Notes: generated by a model from the letters alone, not told the origin. A stretch of DNA of 64,000 nt from Semisulcospira habei (GCA_036245525.1 BTPG01000003.1:192492164-192556163); one strand, 5' to 3'; shown: positions 38,148-48,967, counted from the first letter of the stretch. Numbers and translations are program-made.

Positions 38148-38400
38148 TCCATTTCACCGGCCCTACCGGGCCTTCTCAGTCTTTTCGATTAGTGATAATG
38201 GGACTTTTACTACGTGCGCACTTGCTGTGCACACGAAGGCGAGACAGGCAACCGTAAGCCGAGTCTGTAGGTACATGTGACTCGATGGGATTGAGGAAAT
38301 GTCCACATCCCAGTCTTGCCCACCAGGGGATTCGAACTCGGGATCTTACGACTGTCAGCGCAGTGTCCACTAAGCTACGTCCCCATGTTACCAATGGTAA
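38148..38400 (-). mobile_element. tRNA-derived SINE
   Basis: The minus strand starts GGGGACGTAGCTTAGTGG (A box) and continues to GATCCCGAGTTCGAATCC (B box), then a SINE body. A tail-like block GCGCCTTGAGCATCTTTAAT...GAATATGTGCGCCTTGG lies further on at 38000-38050 and may be its true 3' end, which would extend it to about 37985. Confidence 0.75.
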
Positions 38401-39164
38401 CGTCAATGTGGGACAGTGTCCAAAGCAGCTGCCCCCTCATCCTCCTTCTTCCTCAGTCAAATTGTTGCTGTGTTCGGTTGTGCTGAAGAGATAACAGTAA
38501 GAGTAGCCTTTCAGTAAAGGTGTAATCTGTGTCTCTTGCACATGGAATGGGTTCACTGTGTATCTCACGGCCGCCACTGATACAGACTTGGTTGTTTGGG
38601 GTAGCCCCGGTTGTTTTCGTTGTTAGACCGGAAAAAAATCTTCATTTTTGAACACGTAATGCTTTTATCTCCGCCGCAGATTTGTCTTGGTAAAAGTATT
38701 GGCTTGTGGTGCAGAATTACTTCTTACTTCTTTTACTTCCCGTAAAGAGCCTTCCAAAAGAGGACATTTTTTTTCACTTATGTACTGCAAGAATGAGGCG
38801 TCAAAGGAATTATGAACAAGAATATGCTGTCGAGTGACATAAATGTCTTCTTGTTACCATCATACATGCTACTGACTTGGAATCTATTTATCCTCCCAAC
38901 TGAATTCTTTCATTTCTTTTGGACAATAATGGCGGGAAGTCTGTGAAATCTTTCACGTCGCAGTAGCTGTGGCTTTTGCATTTAATGAAACCTTCTACGT
39001 GAGTTTATGGTGAATAGGAGCTCCATGTAAGTTGCTTCTCAGTCCCTAGTTCCTTCCTTTAAAAAGAAATCCCTTCTATTTATAGAAGGGACTTTTTAGG
39101 ATGGGTCGCGGTGGGGCGAATTTAATTGATAGCATGTCCATGATGTCAATGGCGGGCAGGACTA

Positions 39165-39470
39165 AACCTCTGACACCTGAAGTAACAAGATAAAATGAAT
39201 TACGTCATGTCTGGTTACGCTAACGCTCGCTGCTGAACGTACATTCGGCGCGAAGCGCCGTATGTGCGTATGTATGTGTGTGCCGCGTGTGTGTGTGTGC
39301 GTAAACAAGACAATGTCCGACTGTTGCTGTACGCACAAGCTTGAAACTTAGTTGGCGAAATACTTTATTCAAGGGATGGCTAAGAGAGCCTCCGAGCATA
39401 TTTTAATTGGTTGTCTCATTGAGGACACAAAAGACCTTTTATAGAAGGTCGGTTGACCCAGATTTTAGTC
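39165..39470. repeat. Dispersed unclassified repeat
   Basis: Same repeat as 19060-19340: GTAACAAGATAAAATG, TTACGTCATGTCTGG, GGCGCGAAGCGCCGTATGTG, CACAAGCTTGAAACTTAG and 'gagagcctccgagcatatttta'. The upstream part (39050-39105) shares TTCTAT.TATAGAAG..ACTTTTTAGGATG with 595-640. Confidence 0.65.
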
Positions 39471-40013
39471 CGTATTCTTTTGTCATATTTACTTGAAATT
39501 TTGGATATAGCTAGTTTGGAGAAAGACATTGGATGAGTTCGTTAGCCACTGTTGTACCCTTTCAACTTCTTCAGTAGAAAGTAATTCTTTTCGGAAAACA
39601 ATTAAAACAGTAAAAAACCTTGACATTTGGAGAAAGTCAGACAGTGGCGATAACGTAAAAGAAGCAACTCCGTCACCACGCAGACATACTCTAAATATGA
39701 CGTAATTCTCTCTCTCACATGTACGCGCATCTCCAAGAGGCATAGATCCTCATGCGCCCTCGGAGCCCATGAGCATTTATGCTTCTTGAGGATGTTTGGA
39801 GCGTGCGCGCACGCACACGCACGCACGCACACGCACGCACGCACACGCACTCGCACACATACACTAGTACTTAGTATATCATGTAGCTAGGAAAAGTCAA
39901 CCTGATTTCACACAAATTATAGCAAGACTGAAATTGTACCGTAAAATTCTAGTTTTGTCACCATTTTCTCAAGTCTTGAAGCGAAAGCGAAACTAATATC
40001 ACGTTAAATATCT
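39468..40013. repeat. Long dispersed repeat, inverted copy of 20441-21178
   Basis: Blocks match in reverse orientation to 20600-21178. The embedded hairpin at 39730-39795 has a diverged second arm (catttatgcttcttgag). It also carries a CA-rich tract at 39805-39858. Confidence 0.75.
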
Positions 40014-40033
40014 ATCTCTATCTCTATTAGAAG

Positions 40034-40035
<2 letters not shown>

Positions 40036-40094
<59 letters not shown>

Positions 40095-40245
40095 TGTGTG
40101 TGTGTGTGTGTGTTTGTGTGTACACAAAAGCCATAAAATGGGTGACTGTCTTTACCATCCTTATGGAAAATGGGTGTGTGTACAATTCTGGGTGCCCAAG
40201 TCAGATACCCATTTTTTCTGAGGGTTGTTTCTGCATTGTCTTGCG
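40036..40245. repeat. (TG)n tract and adjoining dispersed repeat
   Basis: About 100 bp of TG at 40036-40137, then the ATGGGTGACTGTCTTTACCA ... CCCATTTTTTCTGAGGGTTG block also found at 25645-25740. Confidence 0.85.
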
Positions 40246-40309
40246 GTAAAACGTCATAAAACGTCATAAAAATATTTAAAAAATCAGTTTTTCTCATTTT
40301 GGCGTTTTT

Positions 40310-40374
40310 ACATGCACTTTTGTCTGTCACAAGCATGACAGGCGTAAGTAAAGTAAGTAAACATGCACTTTTGT
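40310..40374 (+). mobile_element. Extremely truncated RTE LINE insertion
   Basis: The last bases of the RTE family (TGACAGGCGTAAGTAAAGTA, tail) lie at 40336-40360 between two copies of ACATGCACTTTTGT (40310-40323 and 40361-40374). The extra 'ctgtcacaag' at its 5' side mirrors TGACAG and may reflect a twin-priming-type inversion. It is only 37 bp long. Confidence 0.8.
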
Positions 40375-40414
40375 GTTTAAAAGACACTCCACTAGTGTGT
40401 TTGAACTTGTCCCA

Positions 40415-40418
<4 letters not shown>

Positions 40419-40505
<87 letters not shown>

Positions 40506-40510
40506 GTGCA
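40419..40510. repeat. (TG)n microsatellite
   Basis: About 85 bp of near-perfect TG followed by GGGTGGGTG. Confidence 0.95.
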
Positions 40511-40662
40511 CAAACCCCTAAAATGGGTGTTGTGTGCAACACCACCCTTCTCAGCTATAAATAACTAATACCTGTGATCGGTCGACTGCGTCGGTGAGCT
40601 GAAGTGAAACGGAGAGATACGAAAGGTAGGGGGTGGGGTGGGAGGTGGGGGTGGGGGGGAGA

Positions 40663-40735
40663 GATTGATTGATTGATTGATTATTGGTGTTTAACGCCGA
40701 GCAGGCGACTAAGGCCATCTCATGGTGGGGGTGGG
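40663..40735 (-). mobile_element. SINE 3' tail fragment
   Basis: The minus strand reads CCATGAGATGGCCTTAGTCG...CGGCGTTAAACACCAATAAT then (CAAT)n: a typical molluscan SINE 3' end, 5' truncated, embedded in G-rich DNA. Confidence 0.65.
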
Positions 40736-41851
40736 GGGGGGGAGAGGAGGAGGGGGGGTGGGGGTGGGGGTAGTATTGTAGTTGTGTGAGGGAGTAAATT
40801 GTTTATGTTGCTGCAAAATGAGGTTTATTATTTGAGGGTGTGGTTGTTTTTAGTTCACAAGCTAGGAAGGTCTACCGTGCACCCCTCCCCCCCCCCCAGT
40901 ACTCAATAAGATGGGTTTCAAAGTGTTCCTTAGTATGTCCTGATATGTTTAAGCCATGTTCCCCGAAAATCCTTAGGAACACACAGATATAGCCGATGGC
41001 GCAAGGGTACCCCCATTCACGCTCTTTGCATGTGCTAAAATGAGGTTGAGAAACATTTTCCTCTAAATAAATCAGAATTTATTCCAGAAGCCCAAGTCAG
41101 GCAATATTATGTCAATGCACACCTTCTGCATTCTCTGCAAAAAACAGAATGAAATTTTTTTGGAATCTCTGGCTCACAGTGAAGGTATTTGTGCACCCAG
41201 TAAACGACCATTTCTGTGAAATCGCAGAAAAAGACAAAAATAATGTGTCAGATGCCTTCAGACATTTTCTATAGGTTTTATTGGTTAGGATAGAGTACCT
41301 CAGTTACTCCCAACCTGATTTTGTGATGCTATGATGCATTTAGGGGCCACAGTGGCTGAATCTGCTGCCCTACCCCCATTTTACCAGTATGCAAAGTAAA
41401 GCATAATAATCATAAAAATTGCTTACGTTATACTCCTCTTTTTAAATATTTTCTGTTGCCAGTTTTTTTTAAAAGTATGCATATTGAGCATAAAAAGTTG
41501 TGAACATTTCATTAATTTCAATATAACCCATCAATTTAATTGTAACTAGTTTTAACTGGCTGGTCTTTTAGGTGATATTTTACCTAGCGTAAGGCGGTTC
41601 TAGTAATGTCTCCCCTTTTCCTTTCATATATTTTCATCTAGAAATGTGTAAATATGAATATGCGGAATAAAGTTTCATGGTTCCTAATAGCCAAAACAAT
41701 GTTATCAAAATACTTAATTTCCACATGTTGACCACGAGATATCCACTTTCACCTTCTGCAACGTTCAATTTTTTGATGTCCGTCTTTAAATCTTATATTG
41801 TTCTGGCTGCCAATAAGTGAGCTGTCAAGAGCTAGGCAGCATGTTTTCAGA

Positions 41852-41990
41852 GTTTGGTGTACAGGGGCGTGTCTTCTGGTCAGAACTGCCAGCAGACCGC
41901 TTCTCTGTATGGACTTTTTGGAGAATGTGCTAAGGAGGATTTTCTACGCCAAATTCGCATAGGGCTGTTTCCGCATGACCCAGTCTCACG
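41852..41990 (+). other. Candidate exon within the foldback interior
   Basis: A frame from after TTTTCAG (41845-41851) to a consensus donor GTGAGT at 41991 reads without stop, including SLYGLFGECAKEDFLRQIRI and GLFPHDPVSR. It does not belong to the minus-strand LINE. Family unrecognised; it could be chance. Confidence 0.25.
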
Positions 41991-42389
41991 AGGTGAGTCC
42001 AGCAGGGTCCTTACGGTCTGTGAACATTTGTGAAAGTTGTTTAAAAATGACAAGGCTTTTTCAGGGCCCTGGAAAGTCCGTCAATTTCAGTTTTTTTCCT
42101 TAAAGTCTGTGAAAGTTTGTAAAAATTGACTACGTGCTCGCAAACTTTTGTCTACTTCTTTTTTTTCTCCCCCAATTTGTGACTATTCCATTGTGAACGA
42201 TCATGCTGATGCTTGTTGCAAGTGATCTATATTTAGCTCTGATCATAAAGTGACTGTATGGCCTTTCTGCCGAACATTCTGATTGGTTATTTATGCTTCT
42301 ACCGAAGTCCGCCATTCGCTAAGCGTTCTTTTATTTTGGTATCTCTTCATGCATTAGGCACGCAAGCTTCAAATAATTGCTGATACAGA

Positions 42390-43860
42390 ATGATCTGATT
42401 AAAGTGTCTAAACCTTCAGGCTTCAATTTGGGTTTGTGAAACGTTCCTGCTTTTCTGTATGGACCCAGTCCAGAGTAATCAGTGCGTAGATGAAAGATGG
42501 TGGCCTGGCTCTCCCTGTTCAGCTTGTTGATGTCATCTGCCCACGGGCTGCAGCCACCATTCTGCTGTTGCCAATCACTTTGTTGTTGTAGTGTCTCCAT
42601 TCCCAGCTAGTCCAGAATGCACTGGAATCCACTGCAGCACTATTTTGTGGACAGGGCATCCACTCTATCTTGAAGCTTCCTGGTGAGATCAGTGGATCAA
42701 GCTGCTGCCTTTCCCTAGCTAGTGCTCTGCTGCTGTGTTGAGCACCTGCAGTTCTGTACGATAGTTGGAGCTGCTGCCGCCAGCTGGTAAGGAGAGAGAG
42801 GTAGTAGTGCGGTCTGCACAACAGATGTACACGCCACTCCCTTCATTCCGCACGGCATCTTGTGTGGTATCACAGCTGCAATGAGGGTAGCGCATGTGCA
42901 CAACCTCCAACAAGATGGCTTTGTGCAGTGCCGCGACCTTTGGCAAAGAGTCCTGGAACATTGTTTATGTTGTCTTGAAGGCTCTTTAGAGTTGTCCAGC
43001 TATTTGAAGGGAGCTGTTCACACATCTATGGGTTTGGACGTCAGTGTTAGCCCTTTGCAGGACCTTCAGTTGGCGGTTCAGACTTGGGTATTTCTGACGG
43101 TTCTTGGTCTGCTCCTGTAGTCTCACATGCTGTCGGTGTTTAGTAAGTCTCTTCATCATGTGTGCTGTTCTGCATTTCAGTGGCTCCAATGTCCTCCATT
43201 TCCTAAATTGGGGTGCTCCAGATGGCTCTAAGAATGTCACTGCATCATGAGAATTACCCATGGTCTGCATCTTGTCAAGCCTGGCTTTCTGGGTTTTGCA
43301 GGCAGTGTTTTATGTGGTTGATGTATCTTGGTACCGCACAACTGGTCTGACCGAGCAGGTGTTTGCTTGTGCCAGGATGCTGTAATTTGCGCCAATGTGG
43401 TCCCCACCAGCTTCTTCATCAGAGACTTTTTTTTTTTTTTTTTTTTTTTTTTGCAGCTCTACCTTCCATGGCTTTGATGTGAGGCCTCCATGTGAATCCA
43501 GTAATTTATTTGTTGCCAGTAAAGTTGGCCCATCTGTCTTTGGTACTGGAAGGTCTCTAGTTTTGAGGTGACCTCTTCCATCTGATTGAAAGAGATGGTC
43601 TAGCTCAGTTTGAGTGGCCTCTTTCAGTCCAGCTGCTGACACTATTGGCAGCATCCTGGATTCTGGAGGATGCTATTTCTTTGTTCTGCTGTGCTCCACA
43701 CTGCAAAGTCATCCGCATGGAGGATGTTCGAGACGAACCTTGGTACTGTTGTACTGATGTCATTAATGGAGACCAAAAACAGCATCAGACACAACATCTC
43801 CCTGAGGTACACCTTCCCCGAGTTTGACAGGAGTGCTGAATGTGCAGACGGTAGAAGCTT
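42390..43860 (-). pseudogene. Decayed LINE: reverse transcriptase C-terminus and RNase H
   Basis: In shifting minus-strand frames: NDISTTVPRFVSN.LHADDFAVW near 43750 (RT motif C with ADD), LGANYSILAQ.. and VRPVVRY near 43330-43400, and KMQTMGNSHDAVTFLEPSGA near 43250. An RNase H segment follows near 42730-42850 (VYICCADRTT, SNYRTELQVLNTAAEH), then NKLNRESQATIFHLRTDYSG near 42470. The order RT, RNase H and a terminal conserved block fits Jockey/I/Nimb-type LINEs with RNase H that are common in molluscs. Multiple stops and frameshifts and an A-run (T27 on plus, 43427-43453) mark it as dead. Confidence 0.7.
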
Positions 43861-44962
43861 CAGCGGCAGCCCCTGTTAAGCATGCCTTAAATAAAAAGAA
43901 TTACAATTAAATTGATGGGTCACATTCAAATTAATGAAATGATCACAAATGTTTATGCTCAGTATGCATATTTTGTTAAGAGAACTGGCAACAAAAATAT
44001 TTAAACAGAGGAGCAATTGTTATGATCATTTTTTGTTCCTTTGTGTACAGGTAAAATGGGGGTAGAGCAGCAGATTCAGCCACTGTGGCCCCTAAATGCA
44101 TCACATCATCATAAAATCAGGTTGGGAGTAACTGTGGTACGCTATCCTAACCAATAAAACCTAACAAAGACCTATCAGTTGTATACAAAATTTCTGAGGG
44201 CATCAGAAACAACGTACATTTCCCAATTTGGCAATTTTAAATGGGAAAAGGCTATCATTCACCATGAACATACCGTAAAGGATGCCGACTTTCCTTATTT
44301 TCTTGCACTTTATGCTCACATTATTGAAACTTAATAGGTAAAGAGAGGTCAAAATAAAATGGAATAACTTAAGTAATTTCTTCTAATTAATTTTGTGTAT
44401 TTTTACAACTTGGGGGTAGGAATACAAAATCAACCACTGTGGTACTCACAGTGATCACATCATCACCTAGTTAAGTTTATAATAATTGTGACATCCTGTT
44501 TTAATGATGTAAACCTGAAAATGGACTGTCAGTGCTATAGAAAATGTCTGAAGGCATCTGACACATTATTTTTGTCTTTTTCTGCGATTTCACAGAAATG
44601 GTTGTTTACTGGGTGCACAAATACCTTCACTGTGAGCCAGAGATTCCAAAAAAATTTCATTCTGTTTTTTGCAGAGAATGCAGAAGGTGTGCATTGACAT
44701 AATATTGCCTGACTTGGGCTTCTGGAATAAATTCTGATTTATTTAGAGGAAAATGTTTCTCAACCTCATTTTAGCACATGCAAAGAGCGTGAATGGGGGT
44801 ACCCTTGCGCCATCGGCTATATCTCTGGTGTGTTCCTAAGGATTTTCGGGGAACATGGCTTAAACATATCAAGACATACTAAGGAACACTTTGAAACCCA
44901 TCTTATGGAGTACGGGGGGGGGGGGGGGGGGTGCACGGTAATCCTTGCTAGCTTATGGACTA

Positions 44963-46015
44963 TTTGTAAAAAACAAAAAAAAGTGTTGTGTTGTGGTTCT
45001 GGGGTGATGTGGTGGGAGGTGATGTCTAGTGATGTCTAGTGGCAAATTTGAGAGCAATGTTTCAGTGCGCCAGGGATTTGGGCAATATATTTGTACGGGA
45101 GCAACTTACTATGAAGTGGAAGTGATTGTATGAGTGCGCAGTGTGAGAGAGGACGTATAGACTTTGGGTGAGGCTGCTGTTGTCTTGTGTCCTGCTCGAC
45201 CTTTTGGTTCAACCTGTTGCTTTTTTTGTAGGTTTGTCGGTGTTATATGAATGCTTTGGTTTTGGCTGCATCTCCTCTTGGATTGTATGCACAAATTGAT
45301 TGAATGCAAATGACGTCACACAGTCAGCGTCGTAACGTGCGTCGTCTGCTGCAGTCGGTCGTTTAGTGCAGTAAAAAGAGTGCAGGCTTGGATGGGCCAT
45401 TTTCAGATGTAATGCTAGGTCAGAGAAAGAAACCTAATGTTGCCAAAAGGTGTAATAGTAAAGTATTATTTGTGTGAATGTTGTCCGTTTGAGAGAAGAA
45501 CTGAAAAGTCGAGTGCTGAGCGAAGAGAGAAGGCGACACTGGGAAAAATATCCAGCACTATACGTTGGAATATATGCATAACAGTTACGACACACTTGTA
45601 AATTAAAACACTTTTAACGCTAATAAAAGTTGAGTTAAAAGAGGTTTTAAAACAGTTTTAATAAAAACTTTTGCCCGACACGCTTCTAAAAACAACAGTT
45701 TCTTAGTTTTAAACCTTGTACCGCGCCATAAACACCGCGATTGCTTCTCAGTCTTAGCTGTCCTATAGTGTGGAATATGGGACTTGGCCAACTGGATCCA
45801 TCTGGTGCACTCCAAATGTGTATTTGTGAGTGGTTCGACATGCAACTCGGTGCGCGCCTCTGAAATGTCCTACTGATACCACTGATAATGAAAAGCTTTC
45901 ATTCATAAGAGAGCATTCAGCAGCTCTATAAACCAAAAGTGATGACCCCCCCCCCCCTACCCTCCCCCCACCCCCACAACCCCACCCAAACAATCATAAT
46001 AAAAGCAAGCAGAGG
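44963..46015. other. Stretch without a recognisable gene
   Basis: It contains short duplications ('gatgtctagtgatgtctagtg' at 45020), a C-run (45947-45957), and A/T-rich DNA with 'ttttaacgctaataaaagttgag' repeats at 45605-45680. No domain or transposon ends identified. Confidence 0.5.
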
Positions 46016-46330
46016 TATGTTTAGTGAGGTATTTTGTTCACTGTGTGTTGTGTCATTGTGCTTGACAATTTTAATGCAGGAAAAAAAAAAGGAATACACA
46101 TTAAGTTGAAAAAAAGAATGACAACAGTCAAATAAATGTGGAAAAGAAGCATCAAATATTCCGTGAACATTACCTTATTACAGACGTCTAATTTTATTAA
46201 AATAGTCCATGCTAAAATGAATGATTTGAAAAGGACACCCATTTTCACTGTAATGCTAGTTTTTGTGTGAGAGGCACCCACTTTATTGGTAGAAACCCAT
46301 TTTTCTCCATCCAGTGGCTCTGTTTCTAGA
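46016..46330. repeat. Dispersed repeat adjoining the broken recombinase gene
   Basis: Homologous to 48440-48705: ACACATTAAGTTGAAAAAA, TTACAGACG.CTAAT, GACACCCATTT, GAGAGGCACCCACTTTATTG and ATC.AGTGGCTCTGTTTCTAGA. Both copies stop at CTAGA, marking one true end of the repeat. Here that end abuts the recombinase coding sequence. Confidence 0.85.
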
Positions 46331-46333
46331 TGA

Positions 46334-47132
46334 TGACGACTGTGGACAGAATCCTTCAAATGAGGCAATCAGTGCCAGCTCTCGCTGATTCCCAGTACAT
46401 CTTTGCCACACCTTCTGGTCAAAGGCCTTACAGAGGCCATGATGTTCTGAAGGCCCATGCCCTAGAAGAAGGGGTGTCATACCCAGCCATGTTTACATTT
46501 ACTCAGTTACGGAAGCAGGTTGCAACTTTGGCTCAGTCAATGGCCATCTCGGAGTTAGACCAGGATCAGCTGGCAGATTTCCTTGGCCATGATATTCGGA
46601 TACATCGCCATATCTACCGCCAACCTCAAGACGTCCTTGAAAAGGCAAAAGTGGCAAAGATTCTTCTGTCAGTTAACAATGGGATGACAGATTTTGAGAG
46701 TTGCATTAGAGCTGAGCTGGGCGATGATGAAGAGATTGACTTTGACAATGAAGACACATCAGAAACTGGCAGAGAGGTCTCGGGGGGAACAGCACCTGTG
46801 AATGAAGCAAGTAGCAAGTCAACAACACAGGAATCGATGAGCATGACGGAGAAAGACGTCCAGAGCCTGATGACAATCTAGATAGTTTTGATGATGACAG
46901 TACTGCGTCAGCTCCTGTTCGAAAGAAAGCTAGATTTACAAGGAAACCATGGGGGGAAGCTGAAGAGAAAGCTGTTCAAACTCGTTTCAAGACACACCTC
47001 GTCATGAACAAACTTCCTGGAAAGGCCGAGATACAGCATGCAATGGCAGAGGAGCCCGCACTTAGACATAGGCGCTGGACAAACATTAAGGATTACGTCC
47101 GCAACAGACTGAAAAAGTTACAAAAGAAATGA
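46334..47132 (+). pseudogene. Tyrosine-recombinase-like gene, 3' part
   Basis: The frame resumes with TTVDRILQMRQSVPALADSQ and YIFATPSGQRPYRG, then FTFTQLRKQVATLAQSMAIS (second catalytic Arg; the usual His three residues before it is Thr) and DFLGHDIRIHRHIYRQPQDV (His and the candidate Tyr nucleophile). An acidic linker follows. A frame change occurs between 46820 and 46865, after which a SANT/Myb-like tail reads TRKPWGEAEEKAVQTRF, NKLPGKAEIQ, EEPALRHRRWTNIKDYV to TGA at 47130. The order is that of the zinc-finger/YR family begun at 27760. The shared TGACGACT at 29358-29365 and 46334-46341 could be a target duplication. Confidence 0.75.
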
Positions 47133-47179
47133 ATTGAGGTTCCCCGCCACTCGTGGCATTTTCGGTTTCATACAGATTT

Positions 47180-47493
47180 ATTACAAGAGTGTTATTATTG
47201 GGGTGGTTTCAGCATGTATAGCCTGCTTTTTTTTTTTATCTGATGGACGCCTGGATCATTTTGTATACTGTATAACCTTTGGATTTGCAAAACGAAACAG
47301 CCGGCTGGGGACAAAAGACAATAATAAGATAAGCTAAGAAAACCATTGACAACGTAAAGATTGATTACAAGAGTGTTATTATGGGGGGGGGGGGGGGGGG
47401 GGGGCTGGATCATTTTGTAATATACTGCATACCATTTAAAACTCTGCAAACGCGGAAGAATGGTTGGTTGTTGGGGACGAAAGACAATAATAA
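47180..47493. repeat. Tandem duplication downstream of the recombinase gene
   Basis: TTACAAGAGTGTTATTAT, GGATCATTTTGTA and GGGGAC.AAAGACAATAATAA occur in the same order at 47180-47325 and 47363-47493. The second copy contains a G-run at 47384-47404. Confidence 0.75.
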
Positions 47494-47560
47494 AGGCTGA
47501 AGTTTCAAGTGATTTCTTATGTTGTCAGTTAATTAATTGTCAGTGTTCTGTTCTGTCATT

Positions 47561-47774
47561 TTAACTCATTCTACCCCAAGACCGGAATCCCCAAATGTTG
47601 AAGTCGTCTTCAGAAGACTGCGTTGCAGTGCAGGACACAGATCCACCATGATAGTTCAAGGGTGATGCCAGAATAGCTTGGCGCCCATAGGCGCCAAGCT
47701 ATTCTGGCATCACCCTTGAACTATCATGGTGGATCTTTATTTTGCTGTGGTGTGTCTGGGGTAGAATAAGTTAA
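47561..47774. mobile_element. Hairpin MITE, TTCAAGGGTGATGCC family
   Basis: 214 bp with TTAA at 47561-47564 and 47771-47774 and ends TTAACTCATTCTACCCCA / complement TTAACTTATTCTACCCCA. The core pairs GATCCACCATGATAGTTCAA...GGCGCC exactly with its complement around cata. Here the outer stem reads CCACC/GGTGG, where the copy at 27209 has CGACC/GGTCG. Confidence 0.92.
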
Positions 47775-47960
47775 GCCCAAATGTTGAAGTCGTCTTCAGA
47801 AGACTGCGTTGCAGTGCAGGACACAGATCCACCATGATAGTTCAAGGGTGATGCCAGAATAGCTTGGCGCCCATAGGCGCCAAGCTATTCTGGCATCACC
47901 CTTGAACTATCGTGGTGGATCTTTATTTTGCTGTGGTGTGTCTGGGGTAGAATAAGTTAA
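47775..47960. mobile_element. Tandem second copy of the hairpin MITE
   Basis: It repeats 47588-47774 almost exactly, with no left terminal repeat, and ends in TTAA at 47957-47960. One arm differs (CTATCGTGG for CTATCATGG). It looks like a tandem duplication sharing one end, not an independent insertion. Confidence 0.9.
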
Positions 47961-48012
47961 GTGTTAGTTTCTTCGTCTGGGTCTTTTTCTATCTTTCATA
48001 TTTTTCCACACG

Positions 48013-48251
48013 TTTTGACCCGCATCATAGTCATACTGAGGCTAAAAGCTTCAAATTTGTTCACTGCCATAATTCTATGCAAGCTACATTACAGTACTTA
48101 CAGATGAGGACATAGACCAATGGCTTTAGTTCAAGGGTGGTGCCACAATAGCTTGGCGCCTAGAGGCACCAAGCTATTCTGGCACTAACCCTTGGACTAT
48201 TTCAGTCACCCTTGTTGCACACACTGGTGTATTCCGAATGATAAGGGTTAA
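48013..48251. mobile_element. Hairpin MITE, TTCAAGGGTGGTGCC family
   Basis: It matches 6658-6870 in reverse orientation, including outer sequence CTGAGGCTAAAAGCTTCAAA and CCGAATGATAAGGGTTAA. The core at 48126-48206 has a few mismatches between arms (e.g. CACAATAG against CTATTCTGG). Confidence 0.85.
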
Positions 48252-48439
48252 TATTCAAAATGCTCTGTTGCTGTTTGTCTGAAACTCCAGAGTACCCAAA
48301 TCCAAAAAAAAAAGTCCTTTAATTTCCAGAATACATTATGTTGATTCTCACATCAATGCCATGATAAACTGTTTTGCTTCAGAAGGACAAAAACGCAGCA
48401 ATGTTTAAAAGATTTCCTCTGTAAAAATCATAATCGAAA

Positions 48440-48705
48440 GGTTACGGGCCAGTGTTTATTGAATTTTGCACCATACAATGTTAAAAATGTTAAAGCACAC
48501 ATACACATTAAGTTGAAAAAACGACAACCCCCCCAAAATAATGTGAAACAGAAGTATTCCATGAACTTGACCTTATTACAGACGCCTAATGTTGTGAAGA
48601 CACCCATTTGGACTGTAATGCCAGTTTTTGTGTAGTGAGAGGCACCCACTTTATTGGGTAGAAACCCTTTTTTTTTTTCCATCTAGTGGCTCTGTTTCTA
48701 GAAAA
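48440..48705. repeat. Dispersed repeat, second copy of 46016-46330
   Basis: Collinear and similar throughout, ending at the same TTTCTAGA. It is followed by an unrelated tandem duplication. Confidence 0.85.
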
Positions 48706-48943
48706 TGTCTATTTTATTTTAAGTTATAGAGCTTAGTTATAAGGTGAGTTCTAAACATTCGCATCAATTCCAGAGCCCTAGAATAAATAGAAATATGGGA
48801 ACCCATTTTTACATAATGAAATGTCTATTTTATTTTCAGTTGTAGAGCTTAGTTATAAGGTGAGTTCTAAACAGTCGCATCAACTCTAGAGCCCTAGAAT
48901 AAATAGAAATATGGGAACCCATTTTCACATAAAATGGTAGGTA
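48706..48943. repeat. Tandem duplication, about 120-bp unit
   Basis: Two copies of AAATGTCTATTTTATTTT(A/C)AGTT ... GCTTAGTTATAAGGTGAGTT ... CCTAGAATAAATAGAAATAT. Confidence 0.9.
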
Positions 48944-48966
48944 ACCCACTCTGAGGCTTTTGTCTT

Positions 48967-48967
<1 letters not shown>

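Larger units (their letters stand above)
40850..44962. mobile_element. 4.1-kb foldback structure with long inverted arms
   Basis: The left arm (about 40850-41552) is the reverse complement of the right arm (about 43899-44962). Examples are GATGGGTTTCAAAGTGTTCC, GGGTACCCCCATTCACGCTC and GGGGCCACAGTGGCTGAATC. The right arm contains about 300 bp extra (44160-44520), apparently a diverged internal duplication. Both arms reach a poly-C/poly-G run. Outer ends are not sharply defined and no target duplication was found. The interior includes a decayed LINE. Confidence 0.85.
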
